Positions 17,498 to 26,410 of a DNA stretch of 64,000 nucleotides are shown here, piece after piece (position 1 is the stretch's first letter; each line of letters begins with the position of its first letter). The position numbers and the translations under genes are program-made. This DNA comes from Mycolicibacterium tusciae JS617 (GTDB taxonomy: Bacteria; Actinomycetota; Actinomycetes; Mycobacteriales; Mycobacteriaceae), in NCBI RefSeq assembly GCF_000243415.2, contig NZ_KI912270.1:3472001-3536000 (forward strand), given 5' to 3'. Below the pieces are notes generated by a model, which was given only the letters and a program-made list of their open reading frames with translations, made no database searches and was not told the DNA's origin.

Positions 17498-19183
17498 GTG
17501 CGGGCTTATGCAGCGCCCGACACCCAGGCTTTGCGGGGCTGGCAGCGTCGGGCATTGGTGCGGTATCTGACCGCTGCGCCGCGTGATTTCTTGGCGGTCG
17601 CGACGCCAGGATCGGGCAAGACGGCGTTTGCCCTGCGGGTCGCCGGAGAGCTGTTGTCCGAGGGCGTCGTCGACCGGATCACCGTCGTCGTGCCGACCGA
17701 GCATCTCAAGATCCAGTGGGCCCTGGCGGCCAGCGCCGTCGGTATCGCGCTCGATCCGAAGTTCTCCAATTCGTCGGCGCAGACATCGTCGGAGTACCAC
17801 GGCGTCGTCGTCACCTACGCCCAAGTGGCCAGCCACCCGTCACGCCATCGGGTACGGACCGAGAACCACCGCACCCTCGTCGTGTTCGACGAAATCCACC
17901 ACGGCGGCGACGCAAAGAGTTGGGGTGAGGCAATCCGCGAGGCGTTCGGCGACGCCACGCGCCGCCTGTCACTGACCGGCACGCCGTTCCGCAGCGACGA
18001 CAGCCCGATCCCCTTCATCAACTACGAGCGCGGCCCCGACGGCCTGATGCGCTCGCAGGCCGACCACACCTACGGCTACAGCGACGCGTTGGCTGACGGC
18101 GTGGTCCGGCCGGTCGTGTTCATGGCCTACTCGAGTGAGTCACGGTGGCGCGACAGCGCAGGCGAAGAACACTCAGCGCGCCTCGGCGAGCCGCTGAGTG
18201 CCGAGCAGACGGCACGGGCCTGGCGCACCGCACTGAACCCGGCCGGCGACTGGATGCCCGCTGTGATCGCGGCCGCCGACAAAAGGCTGCAGCAGAAGCG
18301 TCAGCACGTACCCGACGCCGGCGGCATGATCATCGCCTCCGATCAAACCGCGGCGCGTGCGTACGCCGAACTCCTGACGCGGCTCACCGGCGAAGCGCCC
18401 ACCATCGTGCTGTCCGACGACAAGGGCTCGTCGGATCGGATCAGTCAGTTCTCGGCAGGCACCAGCCGCTGGCTGGTCGCAGTGCGGATGGTCTCCGAGG
18501 GCGTGGACGTACCGCGGCTGACGGTCGGGGTCTACGCGACGAGCGCGTCGACTCCGCTGTTCTTCGCCCAGGTGATCGGTCGGTTCGTCCGGTCACGGCG
18601 GCCCGGGGAGACGGCCAGCGTGTTCCTTCCCTCGGTGCCCAATCTGCTGCTCCTTGCCAGCGAGATGGAGGCCCAGCGCAATCATGTGCTCGGCAAGCCC
18701 GACCGCGAATCGGACGGCCTCGACGACGATCTGCTCGCGGATGCCGCCAAGCCGGACGACGAGTCCACCGATATGGACAACGGTTTCGAGATGCTGGGCG
18801 CCGACGCCGAGCTGGATCAGGTGATCTTCGACGGCTCCTCCTTCGGCACCGCGACACCGGCGGGCAGCGACGAAGAGGCCGATTATCTCGGCATTCCCGG
18901 CCTGCTGGATACGGGGCAGATGCGCGACCTGCTGCGGCGCAGACAGGAAGAGCAACTCTCCAAACGCACGGCCTCGGGCGAGGTGCCCCGTCCGTCGAAG
19001 CACGGACAGTTGCGCGAGCTCCGCCGCGAACTCAATGCGCTGGTGTCGATCGCCCATCACCGCACCGGAAAGCCGCACGGGTGGATCCACAACGAGCTGC
19101 GCAGGATCTGCGGCGGCCCACCGATCGCCGCGGCGACGACGGACCACCTACTTGCTCGCATCGAAGCCGTGCGCGGTCTGTAA
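17498..19183 (+). CDS. DEAD/DEAH-box superfamily 2 helicase
   Basis: This 561-residue SF2 helicase shows Walker A ATPGSGKTAF near residue 38, DEIHHGG (motif II), LTGTPFR (motif III) and a second RecA domain with RMVSEGVDVPR and QVIGRFVRSRRPG (motif VI). The C-terminal 150 residues contain an acidic linker and a basic helical region. It should unwind or translocate on nucleic acid, as in the RadD/DNA-repair-type helicases, but no specific role is shown. It starts at GTG with AAAAAGGA upstream. It is convergent with the EmbR-type gene across 14 nt. Confidence 0.88.
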   Translation: MRAYAAPDTQALRGWQRRALVRYLTAAPRDFLAVATPGSGKTAFALRVAGELLSEGVVDRITVVVPTEHLKIQWALAASAVGIALDPKFSNSSAQTSSEYHGVVVTYAQVASHPSRHRVRTENHRTLVVFDEIHHGGDAKSWGEAIREAFGDATRRLSLTGTPFRSDDSPIPFINYERGPDGLMRSQADHTYGYSDALADGVVRPVVFMAYSSESRWRDSAGEEHSARLGEPLSAEQTARAWRTALNPAGDWMPAVIAAADKRLQQKRQHVPDAGGMIIASDQTAARAYAELLTRLTGEAPTIVLSDDKGSSDRISQFSAGTSRWLVAVRMVSEGVDVPRLTVGVYATSASTPLFFAQVIGRFVRSRRPGETASVFLPSVPNLLLLASEMEAQRNHVLGKPDRESDGLDDDLLADAAKPDDESTDMDNGFEMLGADAELDQVIFDGSSFGTATPAGSDEEADYLGIPGLLDTGQMRDLLRRRQEEQLSKRTASGEVPRPSKHGQLRELRRELNALVSIAHHRTGKPHGWIHNELRRICGGPPIAAATTDHLLARIEAVRGL

Positions 19184-19197
19184 CCGCGGTCGACGGC

Positions 19198-20331
19198 CTA
19201 CTTGGCTTGAACCTCGAAGCGAAACTCACTGTCGCCGATTCGTACGTGAGATCCGTCGGCGAGCGGGGCGCTTCCTCGAATTCGATTGTTGTCCAGTTCC
19301 ACTCCGTTGGCCGACCGCGCATCGATGAGCACGAAACTGGTACCGGTGTCGATGATCACCGCGTGATGGCGGCTGACCCTCTGGTCGGCCAAGACGACGT
19401 CATTGTCAGATCGTCGCCCGATCCTCGTGGCGACACCCTTCACCGGATAGCACTCACCGGAGGCGGCCCGCAATTGTGCGCGCGCCTCCCCGGTGTTGAT
19501 CGCGGTGTGGTTCGCGAGGCTGATGAAGGTACGGGTAAGGGTGATGTCGGCAGGCGGCTTGGCCTCCATCGGCTCCTGCCGCAGGATCCGTTCGTGAAGG
19601 TCCCGCAGTGGCGGGCTCGGGTCGATACCGAGCTCGTCGGCCAGAATGGTCTTCAGCCGCTGATAGGCAGCGAGGGCATCGGACTGCCGCGCCGACACGT
19701 AGTACGCGATCATCAGCTGCTCCCAGGCCGGCTCCCGGAACGGATGGGCGGCGACGAGCGCTTCCAGCTCCCCGGTGATTCGCGTGGCGCGCCCGCACGC
19801 GATCTCGGATTCGGCGAGGGCGATGTGGGTGGCGATTTTCTCGTCGACCATCGCCGTGGCGAAGACCGAGACGAAGTCGAAACCGCGAAGGTCATCGAGC
19901 ACGTCACCACGCCACTGCGCAAGAGCACCCGAGTAGTGCCTGCTCGCCTCCTCGAATCGCCCCGCCGTCGCGGCCTTGACCCCCTCGTTCCGCGCGCGGA
20001 TGAACCGCCCGAGGTCGACGTCCAGTTCGCCGATGTTCAGCCGGTACCCCGGTGACACCTTCTCGAGCATGCTCTTGCCGTCGAAACCGACAGAGCCGAG
20101 TAGCCGACGCAGATTGGACACGTAGGCATGCAGACTCGCGCGGGCTTCCGACGGCGCATCCTCACCCCATACGGCGTTGATCAGGGAGTCGGCCGCCACC
20201 GGCCTGTTGCGGTTCATCACCAGCGACGCCATCACGGCGCGCTGCTTGGGCGTGCCGATGGGTACCGCGGTGCCGTCGACCGACAACAGCAACGGCCCGA
20301 GCAGACCAAAAACTGGGCCCCTCTGCGGCAT
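19198..20331 (-). CDS. embR: EmbR-type SARP regulator with C-terminal FHA domain
   Basis: This 377-residue protein has three domains: an OmpR/PhoB-type winged helix (about residues 8-100, FGLLGPLLLSVDGT and ASLHAYVSNLRRLLG), a bacterial activator domain of helical repeats (about 105-255) and an FHA domain (about 280-375). FHA phosphothreonine-binding motifs are TRIGRRSDND, VSRHHAVI and SANGV. This is the architecture of EmbR, which in M. tuberculosis is phosphorylated by PknH and activates arabinosyltransferase genes. No kinase or emb gene is nearby, so orthology versus a paralogue is open and the symbol is provisional. Confidence 0.85.
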   Translation of the reverse strand: MPQRGPVFGLLGPLLLSVDGTAVPIGTPKQRAVMASLVMNRNRPVAADSLINAVWGEDAPSEARASLHAYVSNLRRLLGSVGFDGKSMLEKVSPGYRLNIGELDVDLGRFIRARNEGVKAATAGRFEEASRHYSGALAQWRGDVLDDLRGFDFVSVFATAMVDEKIATHIALAESEIACGRATRITGELEALVAAHPFREPAWEQLMIAYYVSARQSDALAAYQRLKTILADELGIDPSPPLRDLHERILRQEPMEAKPPADITLTRTFISLANHTAINTGEARAQLRAASGECYPVKGVATRIGRRSDNDVVLADQRVSRHHAVIIDTGTSFVLIDARSANGVELDNNRIRGSAPLADGSHVRIGDSEFRFEVQAK

Positions 20332-20362
20332 CGGCAGCCCTACCCCTTCGCGAGAAGTGACG

Positions 20363-20866
20363 TCAGCTCACGATACGGCGCTCGGCCAGTCCAGCCAGGT
20401 TCTTCAGCGAGTTGTCCAGGTGCGTCACATCGAACGGCGGGAACTCGATGTCGCGCATATCGGCCGGAACCCCCGACCAGTCGTAGGTCAGCGTCACCAG
20501 CGTGTGGCCTGGCCCCGCCGATTCGAGGTCGTAGCGCCAGATCCACCCGCCGAATTCGAGTTCGGAGCTCTGGAGCAGGTTGCCCCTCTGGTCGGGTCCC
20601 TGACCGGGCAGCCATGCGATGGCACGCGGCGGGTCGATCACCTCGACCCGGTTCGCCATCTCGTAGTCCTTTTCGGGATGGTTGTCGTGGTACATCGCCA
20701 TCCGGAAAATCTGGCCAACTTCGGTCAGCTGCTCGCGGTCGAGGGGTTCGCGCACCCATCCGGTGCCGTCGATCGCCTCGTGCGTCGACGGGTCGGCCAG
20801 CACGTCGAAGACGACCTCGACGGGCGCGTTGACGGTCGCGGTGACGTTCACTTGTTGATCGGACAT
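20363..20866 (-). CDS. SRPBCC-family (START-like/polyketide cyclase-type) protein
   Basis: This protein of about 167 residues has the SRPBCC pattern: NVTATVNAPVEVVFDVLADPSTHEAI is recognisable in part (APVEVVFDVLADP), then central beta strands and LVTLTYDWSGVPADM before the long C-terminal helix. Such folds bind hydrophobic ligands; the ligand here is unknown. I chose ATG at 20866 (MSDQQVNV) over GTG at 20884. It sits between the EmbR-type gene and the small membrane protein gene on the same strand. Confidence 0.8.
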   Translation of the reverse strand: MSDQQVNVTATVNAPVEVVFDVLADPSTHEAIDGTGWVREPLDREQLTEVGQIFRMAMYHDNHPEKDYEMANRVEVIDPPRAIAWLPGQGPDQRGNLLQSSELEFGGWIWRYDLESAGPGHTLVTLTYDWSGVPADMRDIEFPPFDVTHLDNSLKNLAGLAERRIVS

Positions 20867-20902
20867 GTCGGTACAGACCGTCACCGGCCGCCGAACTCAT
20901 CG

Positions 20903-21184
20903 TCAGAACAAGCCACATCCTGCGACACCGCACACGAAGGACGTGGCCCACAGATACGGCCAACCCACCACCATCACCAGCAGCGCCGCAATGTCGGAGA
21001 AAATCGGGAAGGCACCGGTGAGCGCCTGCTGAAGCTGACTCATCAGCTCGACGTGGAAAACTGTGTAGCCCACACCGATCACGATGTATACCAACGTGAT
21101 CCACAACGCGAGCTCCAAGAACGTATTGATACCGCGCTCCAACAGCATCCGCTCGACCCGCACCCACATCCCTGGCTCAGACAT
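20903..21184 (-). CDS. Small membrane protein, unknown function
   Basis: This 93-residue protein has two hydrophobic segments (about residues 20-43 and 58-85) and a C-terminal VCGVAGCGLF with two cysteines. I do not recognise a family. It begins 2 nt after the stop of the HAD-phosphatase gene, so the two are almost certainly co-transcribed. No signal-peptidase motif is obvious, and both ends are probably on the same membrane side. Confidence 0.7.
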   Translation of the reverse strand: MSEPGMWVRVERMLLERGINTFLELALWITLVYIVIGVGYTVFHVELMSQLQQALTGAFPIFSDIAALLVMVVGWPYLWATSFVCGVAGCGLF

Positions 21185-21186
21185 CG

Positions 21187-22002
21187 CTACAACCCGAGCA
21201 ACGGCGGCAGGTCGGCGACCGAGCCGATGACGTGGTTGGGCTGCATCGCGAACTCATCGGCCGCCCACCGGTCCAGCGTGTCCTGGCGAAACTTGCCGGT
21301 GCGCACCAGCACCCCGGACATGCCCACCACCTGCGCGGGCAGCACGTCGTTATTGAGGTCATCGCCGATCATGTACATCTCGTCCGGGTCGACGCCGAGG
21401 CGGCTTGCGGCGGCGAGGAAACCCTCGGGCGCGGGCTTGCCGACGGCGGTGGCTTTACGTCCGGAAGTCTGCTCCATACCGATCAGGTACATGCCGCAAT
21501 CCACGCGCAAACCGTCGGTCGTGGTCCACGCCGTGCTGCGGTGCATCGCCACCACCGGTACCCCCTGAGCCATCCAGTCGTAGACCCACGACAGCGTCAG
21601 ATGGCTGTACTCCGGGCCCGCCCCGCCGAGCAGCACCACGTCGGGGGTTTCCGGCGCCTCGGGTCCGCTGAACTCGCTCGAGTAGACGATGTCGATGCCG
21701 GGCATGTCCTCGGCGATCTGGCCGCTGTTGACCAGGAAGCAGCGTGCATCGGGGTAGTTGTGGCGGACGTAGTCCGCGGTCAGCACGGCCGCCGTGATCA
21801 CCTCGTCGGCCCGCACCACCATCCCGGCGTCGGTGAGCAACTCGGCGATCTGCACGCGGGTCTTGGTGGTGGTGTTGGTCAGGTACGAGCATGCGATCTG
21901 ATGGTCGGCCAGGGTCCGCAGGGTTTCGGCGGCCCCGGCAATCGGCTTCCATGAGGTCACCAAAACCCCATCGATGTCGAACAACACGCCACCGATCGCC
22001 AT
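21187..22002 (-). CDS. HAD-superfamily IIA phosphatase
   Basis: This 271-residue HAD hydrolase carries motif I DIDGVLV with the nucleophile Asp (residue 9), motif II TNTTTKT, motif III Lys in VGKPAPEGF and motif IV GDDLNND. The IIA cap domain lies between motifs II and III. Family members dephosphorylate small substrates such as nucleotides, phosphoglycolate or phosphohistidine; the substrate is not predictable. The gene is close upstream of the small membrane protein gene. It is 42 nt after the PH-domain gene on the same strand. Confidence 0.9.
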   Translation of the reverse strand: MAIGGVLFDIDGVLVTSWKPIAGAAETLRTLADHQIACSYLTNTTTKTRVQIAELLTDAGMVVRADEVITAAVLTADYVRHNYPDARCFLVNSGQIAEDMPGIDIVYSSEFSGPEAPETPDVVLLGGAGPEYSHLTLSWVYDWMAQGVPVVAMHRSTAWTTTDGLRVDCGMYLIGMEQTSGRKATAVGKPAPEGFLAAASRLGVDPDEMYMIGDDLNNDVLPAQVVGMSGVLVRTGKFRQDTLDRWAADEFAMQPNHVIGSVADLPPLLGL

Positions 22003-22044
22003 GGCGACGACAGTAAACGGCAGCCGAATCGGTGCAACTCGGGG

Positions 22045-23514
22045 CTACCCGGAATCCGCGGCCCATTTGCTGCCTGCGACCCACGGTGACGCCTGTCCCG
22101 CGATGGTCCACGCGATGTCCGCGGGTACGTCGATCACCTGATAGCGCTTGACACCAGCCGCGGTAGCGGCGATCAGCGTGGCGACCCCGGCCCGTCGTTG
22201 CATCAGCGTCTGGCGCACCGTCCATCCGATGATGCCGGGCGCCGCGATGCAGTCACGTCTGCGCTGCAGGCTCCCTGTTCGGGCGACCAGCCACCCGTCG
22301 CCCACCCGGTGCCCCAGCGATCGCGACCGGTCGAGGGCAAGCAGCGCACAGCAGACGGTGAGCAACGCCCACGCCGCCCACCCCCAGGTCGGCACCGCCG
22401 CGATGAGCAGCCCAACCGCTGCGGCCGCGGGCAGCGCAAGCGCACGTGTCCAGCGCCTGCGCGTCGCGGCCGGCCCGTGAGAGCGCAGCTCCCCGCTCAC
22501 CGCATCGGGTCGGGCGATCAAATCAGCCAGCACCGTCTCCGCAGTCGACTTCGGACACGGCGGCAACAACATCGACGCCTCGCCCGCGCCCCCGACGCCC
22601 GTCATCACCGCGTCCAACCGCGCACCACCAAACAGCCTGACCAGCAACGGCTCCCGCAGTGTTCCGCCGCGCAGCCTGCGCATATCGAACGTGTGCTCTC
22701 GCACTCGCAGCAGACCGTGCTTCAGGTGCAGGACCTCGGCATCGCGCCGCAGATCGAGATTCGCGTAGCTCAGCAGAGACTGCAGTACCGACAGGATCAC
22801 CGAGGCGAGAAGCACCACGCCCGTCGCGGCGGCAACGGTCGCCGCGACGCCCAGGCGATCGGCGACAGCCGCGCCGGACTCCTCGATCCGCGAATCTCGC
22901 AGGGCCGCACCGGCACCCACCTGATATACCAGCCCGATGGCCGCGGCGATCATCGCGAGACCGGTGAAGCTCAGCGGGCTGTATCGCAGCCAGGAGGGCT
23001 GCCAACGGGCGAGCAGCCGACCAGACGTCTGCGCCTGCTCGACGTCGGGAGCCAATGACTCTGCCAGCAGAACGGCACGCAACCGCGGCACTTCGGCGGC
23101 CTGGACCGCGTCGAGTGCGAACGCTGCGTCCCCCCTGGCTTCCTGACCGGTGCTCACCCGCACCACCGTCAAACCGAGCAGCCGATGCAGCAGTCGCGCG
23201 TCGGTCGATACCGAGCGAATCCTATTGCGCGGCAGCGAAATAACCTTGCGCTGCAGAATTCCCTTCCGCAGCGCCACCTCGCCGGCGCCGATTCGGTAGC
23301 TGGTGGTGAACCAACGCGCCAGACCGATCCCCACCGTGATCACGAGGACCGCGACGGCGTACATCGGATTGCCGGTGGCCGACCCCAGCACGACCGTCCC
23401 TACGAGAACCGGGATCTGCCGCAGCACCTCGTGCACGGGGTGCACCAACAACATGCGGGCGCTCAGGCGGCTCCACTCCGCACCGGTGCTCATGTCACGG
23501 GTGGGGGTACTCAC
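22045..23514 (-). CDS. Large bacterial PH-domain (bPH2, YdbT-like) membrane protein
   Basis: This 489-residue protein has repeated membrane pairs followed by bacterial PH (bPH2/DUF304) domains. One follows the first pair (YRIGAGEVALRKGILQRKVISLPRNRI in part, ILQRKVISLPRNRIRSV), the second is around LRRDAEVLHLKHGLLRVREHTF, and a degenerate third lies near the C-terminus. YdbT-type proteins are multi-pass membrane proteins of unclear function, usually paired with a short YdbS-like partner, as here. GTG start; it overlaps the upstream partner by 4 nt (GTGA). Confidence 0.85.
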   Translation of the reverse strand: MSTPTRDMSTGAEWSRLSARMLLVHPVHEVLRQIPVLVGTVVLGSATGNPMYAVAVLVITVGIGLARWFTTSYRIGAGEVALRKGILQRKVISLPRNRIRSVSTDARLLHRLLGLTVVRVSTGQEARGDAAFALDAVQAAEVPRLRAVLLAESLAPDVEQAQTSGRLLARWQPSWLRYSPLSFTGLAMIAAAIGLVYQVGAGAALRDSRIEESGAAVADRLGVAATVAAATGVVLLASVILSVLQSLLSYANLDLRRDAEVLHLKHGLLRVREHTFDMRRLRGGTLREPLLVRLFGGARLDAVMTGVGGAGEASMLLPPCPKSTAETVLADLIARPDAVSGELRSHGPAATRRRWTRALALPAAAAVGLLIAAVPTWGWAAWALLTVCCALLALDRSRSLGHRVGDGWLVARTGSLQRRRDCIAAPGIIGWTVRQTLMQRRAGVATLIAATAAGVKRYQVIDVPADIAWTIAGQASPWVAGSKWAADSG

Positions 23515-24002
23515 GTCGCGTCCTCACCGCCGATCGCCGCGATGTCGGTGAGTTGGGCGACGACACGGTCGGCGACGTCGGAGTCAAGTGCGACGATGCG
23601 CACGGCTCCCGCCGACGACGCCGTCGTCACCGTGACGTTGGCGAGGCCGAACAGGCGGTCGAGAGGTCCGCGTTCGGTGTCTACGGTCTGCACCCGGGAT
23701 ATCGGCGCGATGCGGCGTTCCTGCACAAGCCATCCCGAGCGCGTGTACACCGCGTCGGGACTGACGTCCCACCGGTGGACACGGAACCGCCACAACGGAA
23801 CCACCACGACGAACACCAGGGTTCCGGCGGCCGTGGCTGCCGCTGCAACCGCATGCAACCACCACGTGCGATGGTCGATGACGAACCACACCAGCTGGGC
23901 CAGCGCCAGCACGGCCCACGGAATCAGCGCCGAAAGCGCCCATACCAGCGGCGCCTTGCGGCTCGGCGGATTCGCGGGGTCGTGCAGGTTTACGCGGTTC
24001 AC
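23511..24002 (-). CDS. Small bacterial PH-domain (bPH2, YdbS-like) membrane protein
   Basis: This 163-residue protein has two adjacent hydrophobic segments (about residues 17-36 and 44-66) and one bPH2 domain (VHRWDVSPDAVYTRSGWL, RRIAPISRVQTVDTERG). It is the usual partner of the YdbT-like protein. The correct start is GTG at 24002, whose GTGA overlaps the stop of a 58-codon small ORF. The longer open frame to 24239 reads through that ORF in another frame and crosses into the SDR gene, so I rejected it. Role unknown, probably at the membrane. Confidence 0.83.
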   Translation of the reverse strand: MNRVNLHDPANPPSRKAPLVWALSALIPWAVLALAQLVWFVIDHRTWWLHAVAAAATAAGTLVFVVVVPLWRFRVHRWDVSPDAVYTRSGWLVQERRIAPISRVQTVDTERGPLDRLFGLANVTVTTASSAGAVRIVALDSDVADRVVAQLTDIAAIGGEDAT

Positions 24003-24175
24003 GGAATCAGGTCCGCGCCATCGGGCAGCGCGATGCGCCCGGAGTTGCGCCCGACGTGCCCGATGGTGGTGTTCACCACCGGACCGACCTGCCATCGCAT
24101 GCCTGCCATCAGGACCCCCACCAACACCACGCAGGCACCGAGCAGGATTCCAATCCACACCGCAAGCAGTCGCAT
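23999..24175 (-). CDS. 58-residue small membrane protein coupled to the PH-domain genes
   Basis: Reading from ATG at 24175, the frame begins MRLLAVWIGILLGACV and ends with a TGA that overlaps the next GTG by 4 nt. The first 23 residues are hydrophobic (one membrane segment or uncleaved signal), followed by a short polar tail GHVGRNSGRIALPDG. No family is recognised. The 4-nt coupling to the YdbS-like gene and the same coupling to the YdbT-like gene argue that this is a real first gene of a three-gene operon. It is easily missed because of its size. Confidence 0.65.
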   Translation of the reverse strand: MRLLAVWIGILLGACVVLVGVLMAGMRWQVGPVVNTTIGHVGRNSGRIALPDGADLIP

Positions 24176-24228
24176 AGAACGAAACTAACCGGCGACGCAA
24201 GGCGGCAGGGCCTGAGTATGTTGATCGC

Positions 24229-25149
24229 ATGAGCGCCAAATGGACCGCGGCCGACGTTGGAGATCAAACCGGACGGGTCGCGATTATCACCGGGGCCAAC
24301 ACGGGCATCGGCTTCGGAGCCGCCGCCGTTCTCGCCGCAAAGGGTGCACACACGGTGCTGGCGGTACGCAACCTCGACAAGGGCAACGACGCCGTCGCAC
24401 GCATCAAGGCGGCGAGCCCCAACGCGACCGTCACCCTGCAGCAGCTGGACCTGACGTCGCTGGAGAACATCCGCAAGGCGGCGGACAACCTGCGCACCGA
24501 CTTTCCTCGTGTCGATCTGCTGATCAACAACGCAGGCGTGATGTACACCGACAAGGCGAGCACAAACGACGGTTACGAACTGCAGTTCGGCACCAATCAC
24601 CTCGGCCATTTCGCGCTCACCGGCCTGCTGCTCGACAACATGTTGGGCGTCGACGGCTCGAGAGTGGTGACAGTCAGCAGCGTTGGCCACCGGATCCGCG
24701 CCAAGATTCATTTCGACGACCTCAACCTGGATCACAACTACAACCGGGTCGTCGCATACGGCCAGTCCAAATTGGCCAACCTGCTGTTCACCTACGAATT
24801 GGCACGACGGCTGAGTGCCAAGGGCGCCCCGACCATCGCCACCGCGGCGCACCCGGGCGCCTCGGACACCGAGCTGCTGCGGAACATGCCAGGCGGCATC
24901 CGGCAGATCAGTCAGTTCTTCTGGTCGAACTTCATTGCGCAGAACGCGGATATGGGAGCAGAGCCGACGTTGCGGGCCGCGGCCGATCCGGGCGTGCAGA
25001 ACGGGCAGTATTTCGGTCCCGGCGGGTTTGGCGAACAGAAGGGCCATCCGAAAGTCGTTGCCTCGAGCGCACAGTCACACGACGAGGCCATCCAGCGCCG
25101 GTTGTGGACGGTGTCCGAGGAACTCACCGGCGTGACGTTCCCCCTCTGA
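24229..25149 (+). CDS. Short-chain dehydrogenase/reductase (paralogue 2, Rv0439c position)
   Basis: This 306-residue SDR is clearly homologous to the one at 15967 along its whole length. It has TGANTGIGFG, NNAGVM, SSVGH and YGQSKLANLLFTYEL. It lies directly before moeA, with a TGATG stop/start overlap, which is the Rv0439c-Rv0438c order of M. tuberculosis (from memory), so this copy is probably the ancestral one. Substrate unknown. It is divergent from the small ORF/PH-domain operon across 53 nt. Confidence 0.92.
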   Translation: MSAKWTAADVGDQTGRVAIITGANTGIGFGAAAVLAAKGAHTVLAVRNLDKGNDAVARIKAASPNATVTLQQLDLTSLENIRKAADNLRTDFPRVDLLINNAGVMYTDKASTNDGYELQFGTNHLGHFALTGLLLDNMLGVDGSRVVTVSSVGHRIRAKIHFDDLNLDHNYNRVVAYGQSKLANLLFTYELARRLSAKGAPTIATAAHPGASDTELLRNMPGGIRQISQFFWSNFIAQNADMGAEPTLRAAADPGVQNGQYFGPGGFGEQKGHPKVVASSAQSHDEAIQRRLWTVSEELTGVTFPL

Positions 25150-26384
25150 TGCGGTCGGTCGAAGAGCATCAGCGTGTCGTCGCCGGCCTGATCAGTCGCC
25201 GACCGCCGATCACCGTGCCACTCGACGGCACGTTGGGTCTGGTTCTTGCCGAAGACGTGGTGGCCCCGTTGTCGCTGCCCGGCTTCGACAATTCTGCGAT
25301 GGACGGATATGCCGTTGTCGCCGAAGATATTTCAGGGGCGACGGCCCAGCAGCCCGTTCACCTGCCCGTCGACGAGGATATCCCGGCCGGCCGGACCGAC
25401 CCGCTGACACTCAAACCCGGTACCGCACACCGGATCATGACCGGTGCGCCGTTGCCGGCGGGCGCGACCGCCGTGATCCCCGTCGAGTCCACCGACGCCG
25501 CAACCGACACCGTCGAGATACGCGCGAGCGCCAAAGAAGGCCAGCACATCCGCCGCGCGGGCGAGGACGTCACCGCGGGCACCACGGTGCTGCGCGCGGG
25601 GCAGGTCGTCACTCCCGCGGCGCTCGGCCTGGCCGCGGCCCTCGGATTGGGCGAGCTGACCGTCATTCCCCGGCAGCGAGTGTTGGTGATGTCCACCGGT
25701 TCAGAACTCGTGGCATCGGGCACGCCGCTTGCGCCGGGCCAGATCTACGAATCCAACGCGGTGATGCTCGCCGCCGCCATCCGTGACGCCGGCGCCGAAG
25801 TGGTGGCCGCACCGACGACCGGAGACGACGTCGCCGTGTTTCGTGAGGCCCTTGCCCGTCATCGCGGTGACGCCGATCTGATCATCACCACCGGCGGTGT
25901 GAGCGCGGGCGCATACGAGGTCGTCAAGGATGCCTTCGGAGCCGGAGGGCCGGCGACATCGGGCCAGAGCGGAGAGGTGGAATTCGTCAAGGTCGCCATG
26001 CAGCCCGGGATGCCGCAGGGCTCGGGGATGGTGGACGGCACTGCGATCATCACGCTGCCCGGCAACCCGGTCAGCGCGTTGGTGTCGTTCGAGGTGTTTC
26101 TGCGTTCACCGCTGCGAAGCGCGATGGGGCTGCCTCATCCCGGCCGCCCGCGGCGCACGGCGGTGCTGACCGAGGATCTCACCTCGCCGCGCGGAAAGCG
26201 CCAGTTCCGACGCGGGGTGCTCGACACCGACCCACAAACAGGGCAGACCACGGTGACCAGTTACGGGCCGCCCGCGTCCCATCACCTGCGCTGGTTGGCG
26301 TCGGCAAACTGTCTGTTGGAGATCGAGGAGGATGTCACCGAACTGACCAGTGGATCCGATGTTCACGTCTGGGACTTGACCTAA
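25149..26384 (+). CDS. moeA: MoeA molybdopterin molybdenumtransferase
   Basis: This 411-residue enzyme inserts molybdate into adenylated molybdopterin, the last step of molybdenum cofactor synthesis. Typical segments are FDNSAMDGYAV near residue 45, MTGAPLPAGATAV, MSTGSEL, and TTGGVSAGAYEVVKDAF, with PGNPVSALVSFEVF in the MoCF-like domain. The start ATG at 25149 shares a base with the SDR stop (TGATG), so the genes are translationally coupled. A much longer in-frame ORF from 24240 is only read-through of the SDR in another frame. It matches Rv0438c (moeA2) by position. Confidence 0.95.
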   Translation: MRSVEEHQRVVAGLISRRPPITVPLDGTLGLVLAEDVVAPLSLPGFDNSAMDGYAVVAEDISGATAQQPVHLPVDEDIPAGRTDPLTLKPGTAHRIMTGAPLPAGATAVIPVESTDAATDTVEIRASAKEGQHIRRAGEDVTAGTTVLRAGQVVTPAALGLAAALGLGELTVIPRQRVLVMSTGSELVASGTPLAPGQIYESNAVMLAAAIRDAGAEVVAAPTTGDDVAVFREALARHRGDADLIITTGGVSAGAYEVVKDAFGAGGPATSGQSGEVEFVKVAMQPGMPQGSGMVDGTAIITLPGNPVSALVSFEVFLRSPLRSAMGLPHPGRPRRTAVLTEDLTSPRGKRQFRRGVLDTDPQTGQTTVTSYGPPASHHLRWLASANCLLEIEEDVTELTSGSDVHVWDLT

Positions 26385-26410
26385 GCCCTATTGGCGGCGC
26401 CCTTCGCCCG

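Noticed and set aside
19168..19197. Bidirectional terminator between the helicase and EmbR-type genes
   Set aside because: Only a 5-bp GCGGT/ACCGC stem without a T-run; too weak to support.
18145..20055. 636-codon plus-strand frame
   Set aside because: It runs out of frame through the helicase and antisense to the EmbR-type gene, with Arg-rich meaningless sequence.
24240..25148. N-terminal extension making a 714-residue SDR-MoeA-like fusion
   Set aside because: The added part is the SDR gene read in the wrong frame; moeA has its own start coupled by TGATG at 25149.
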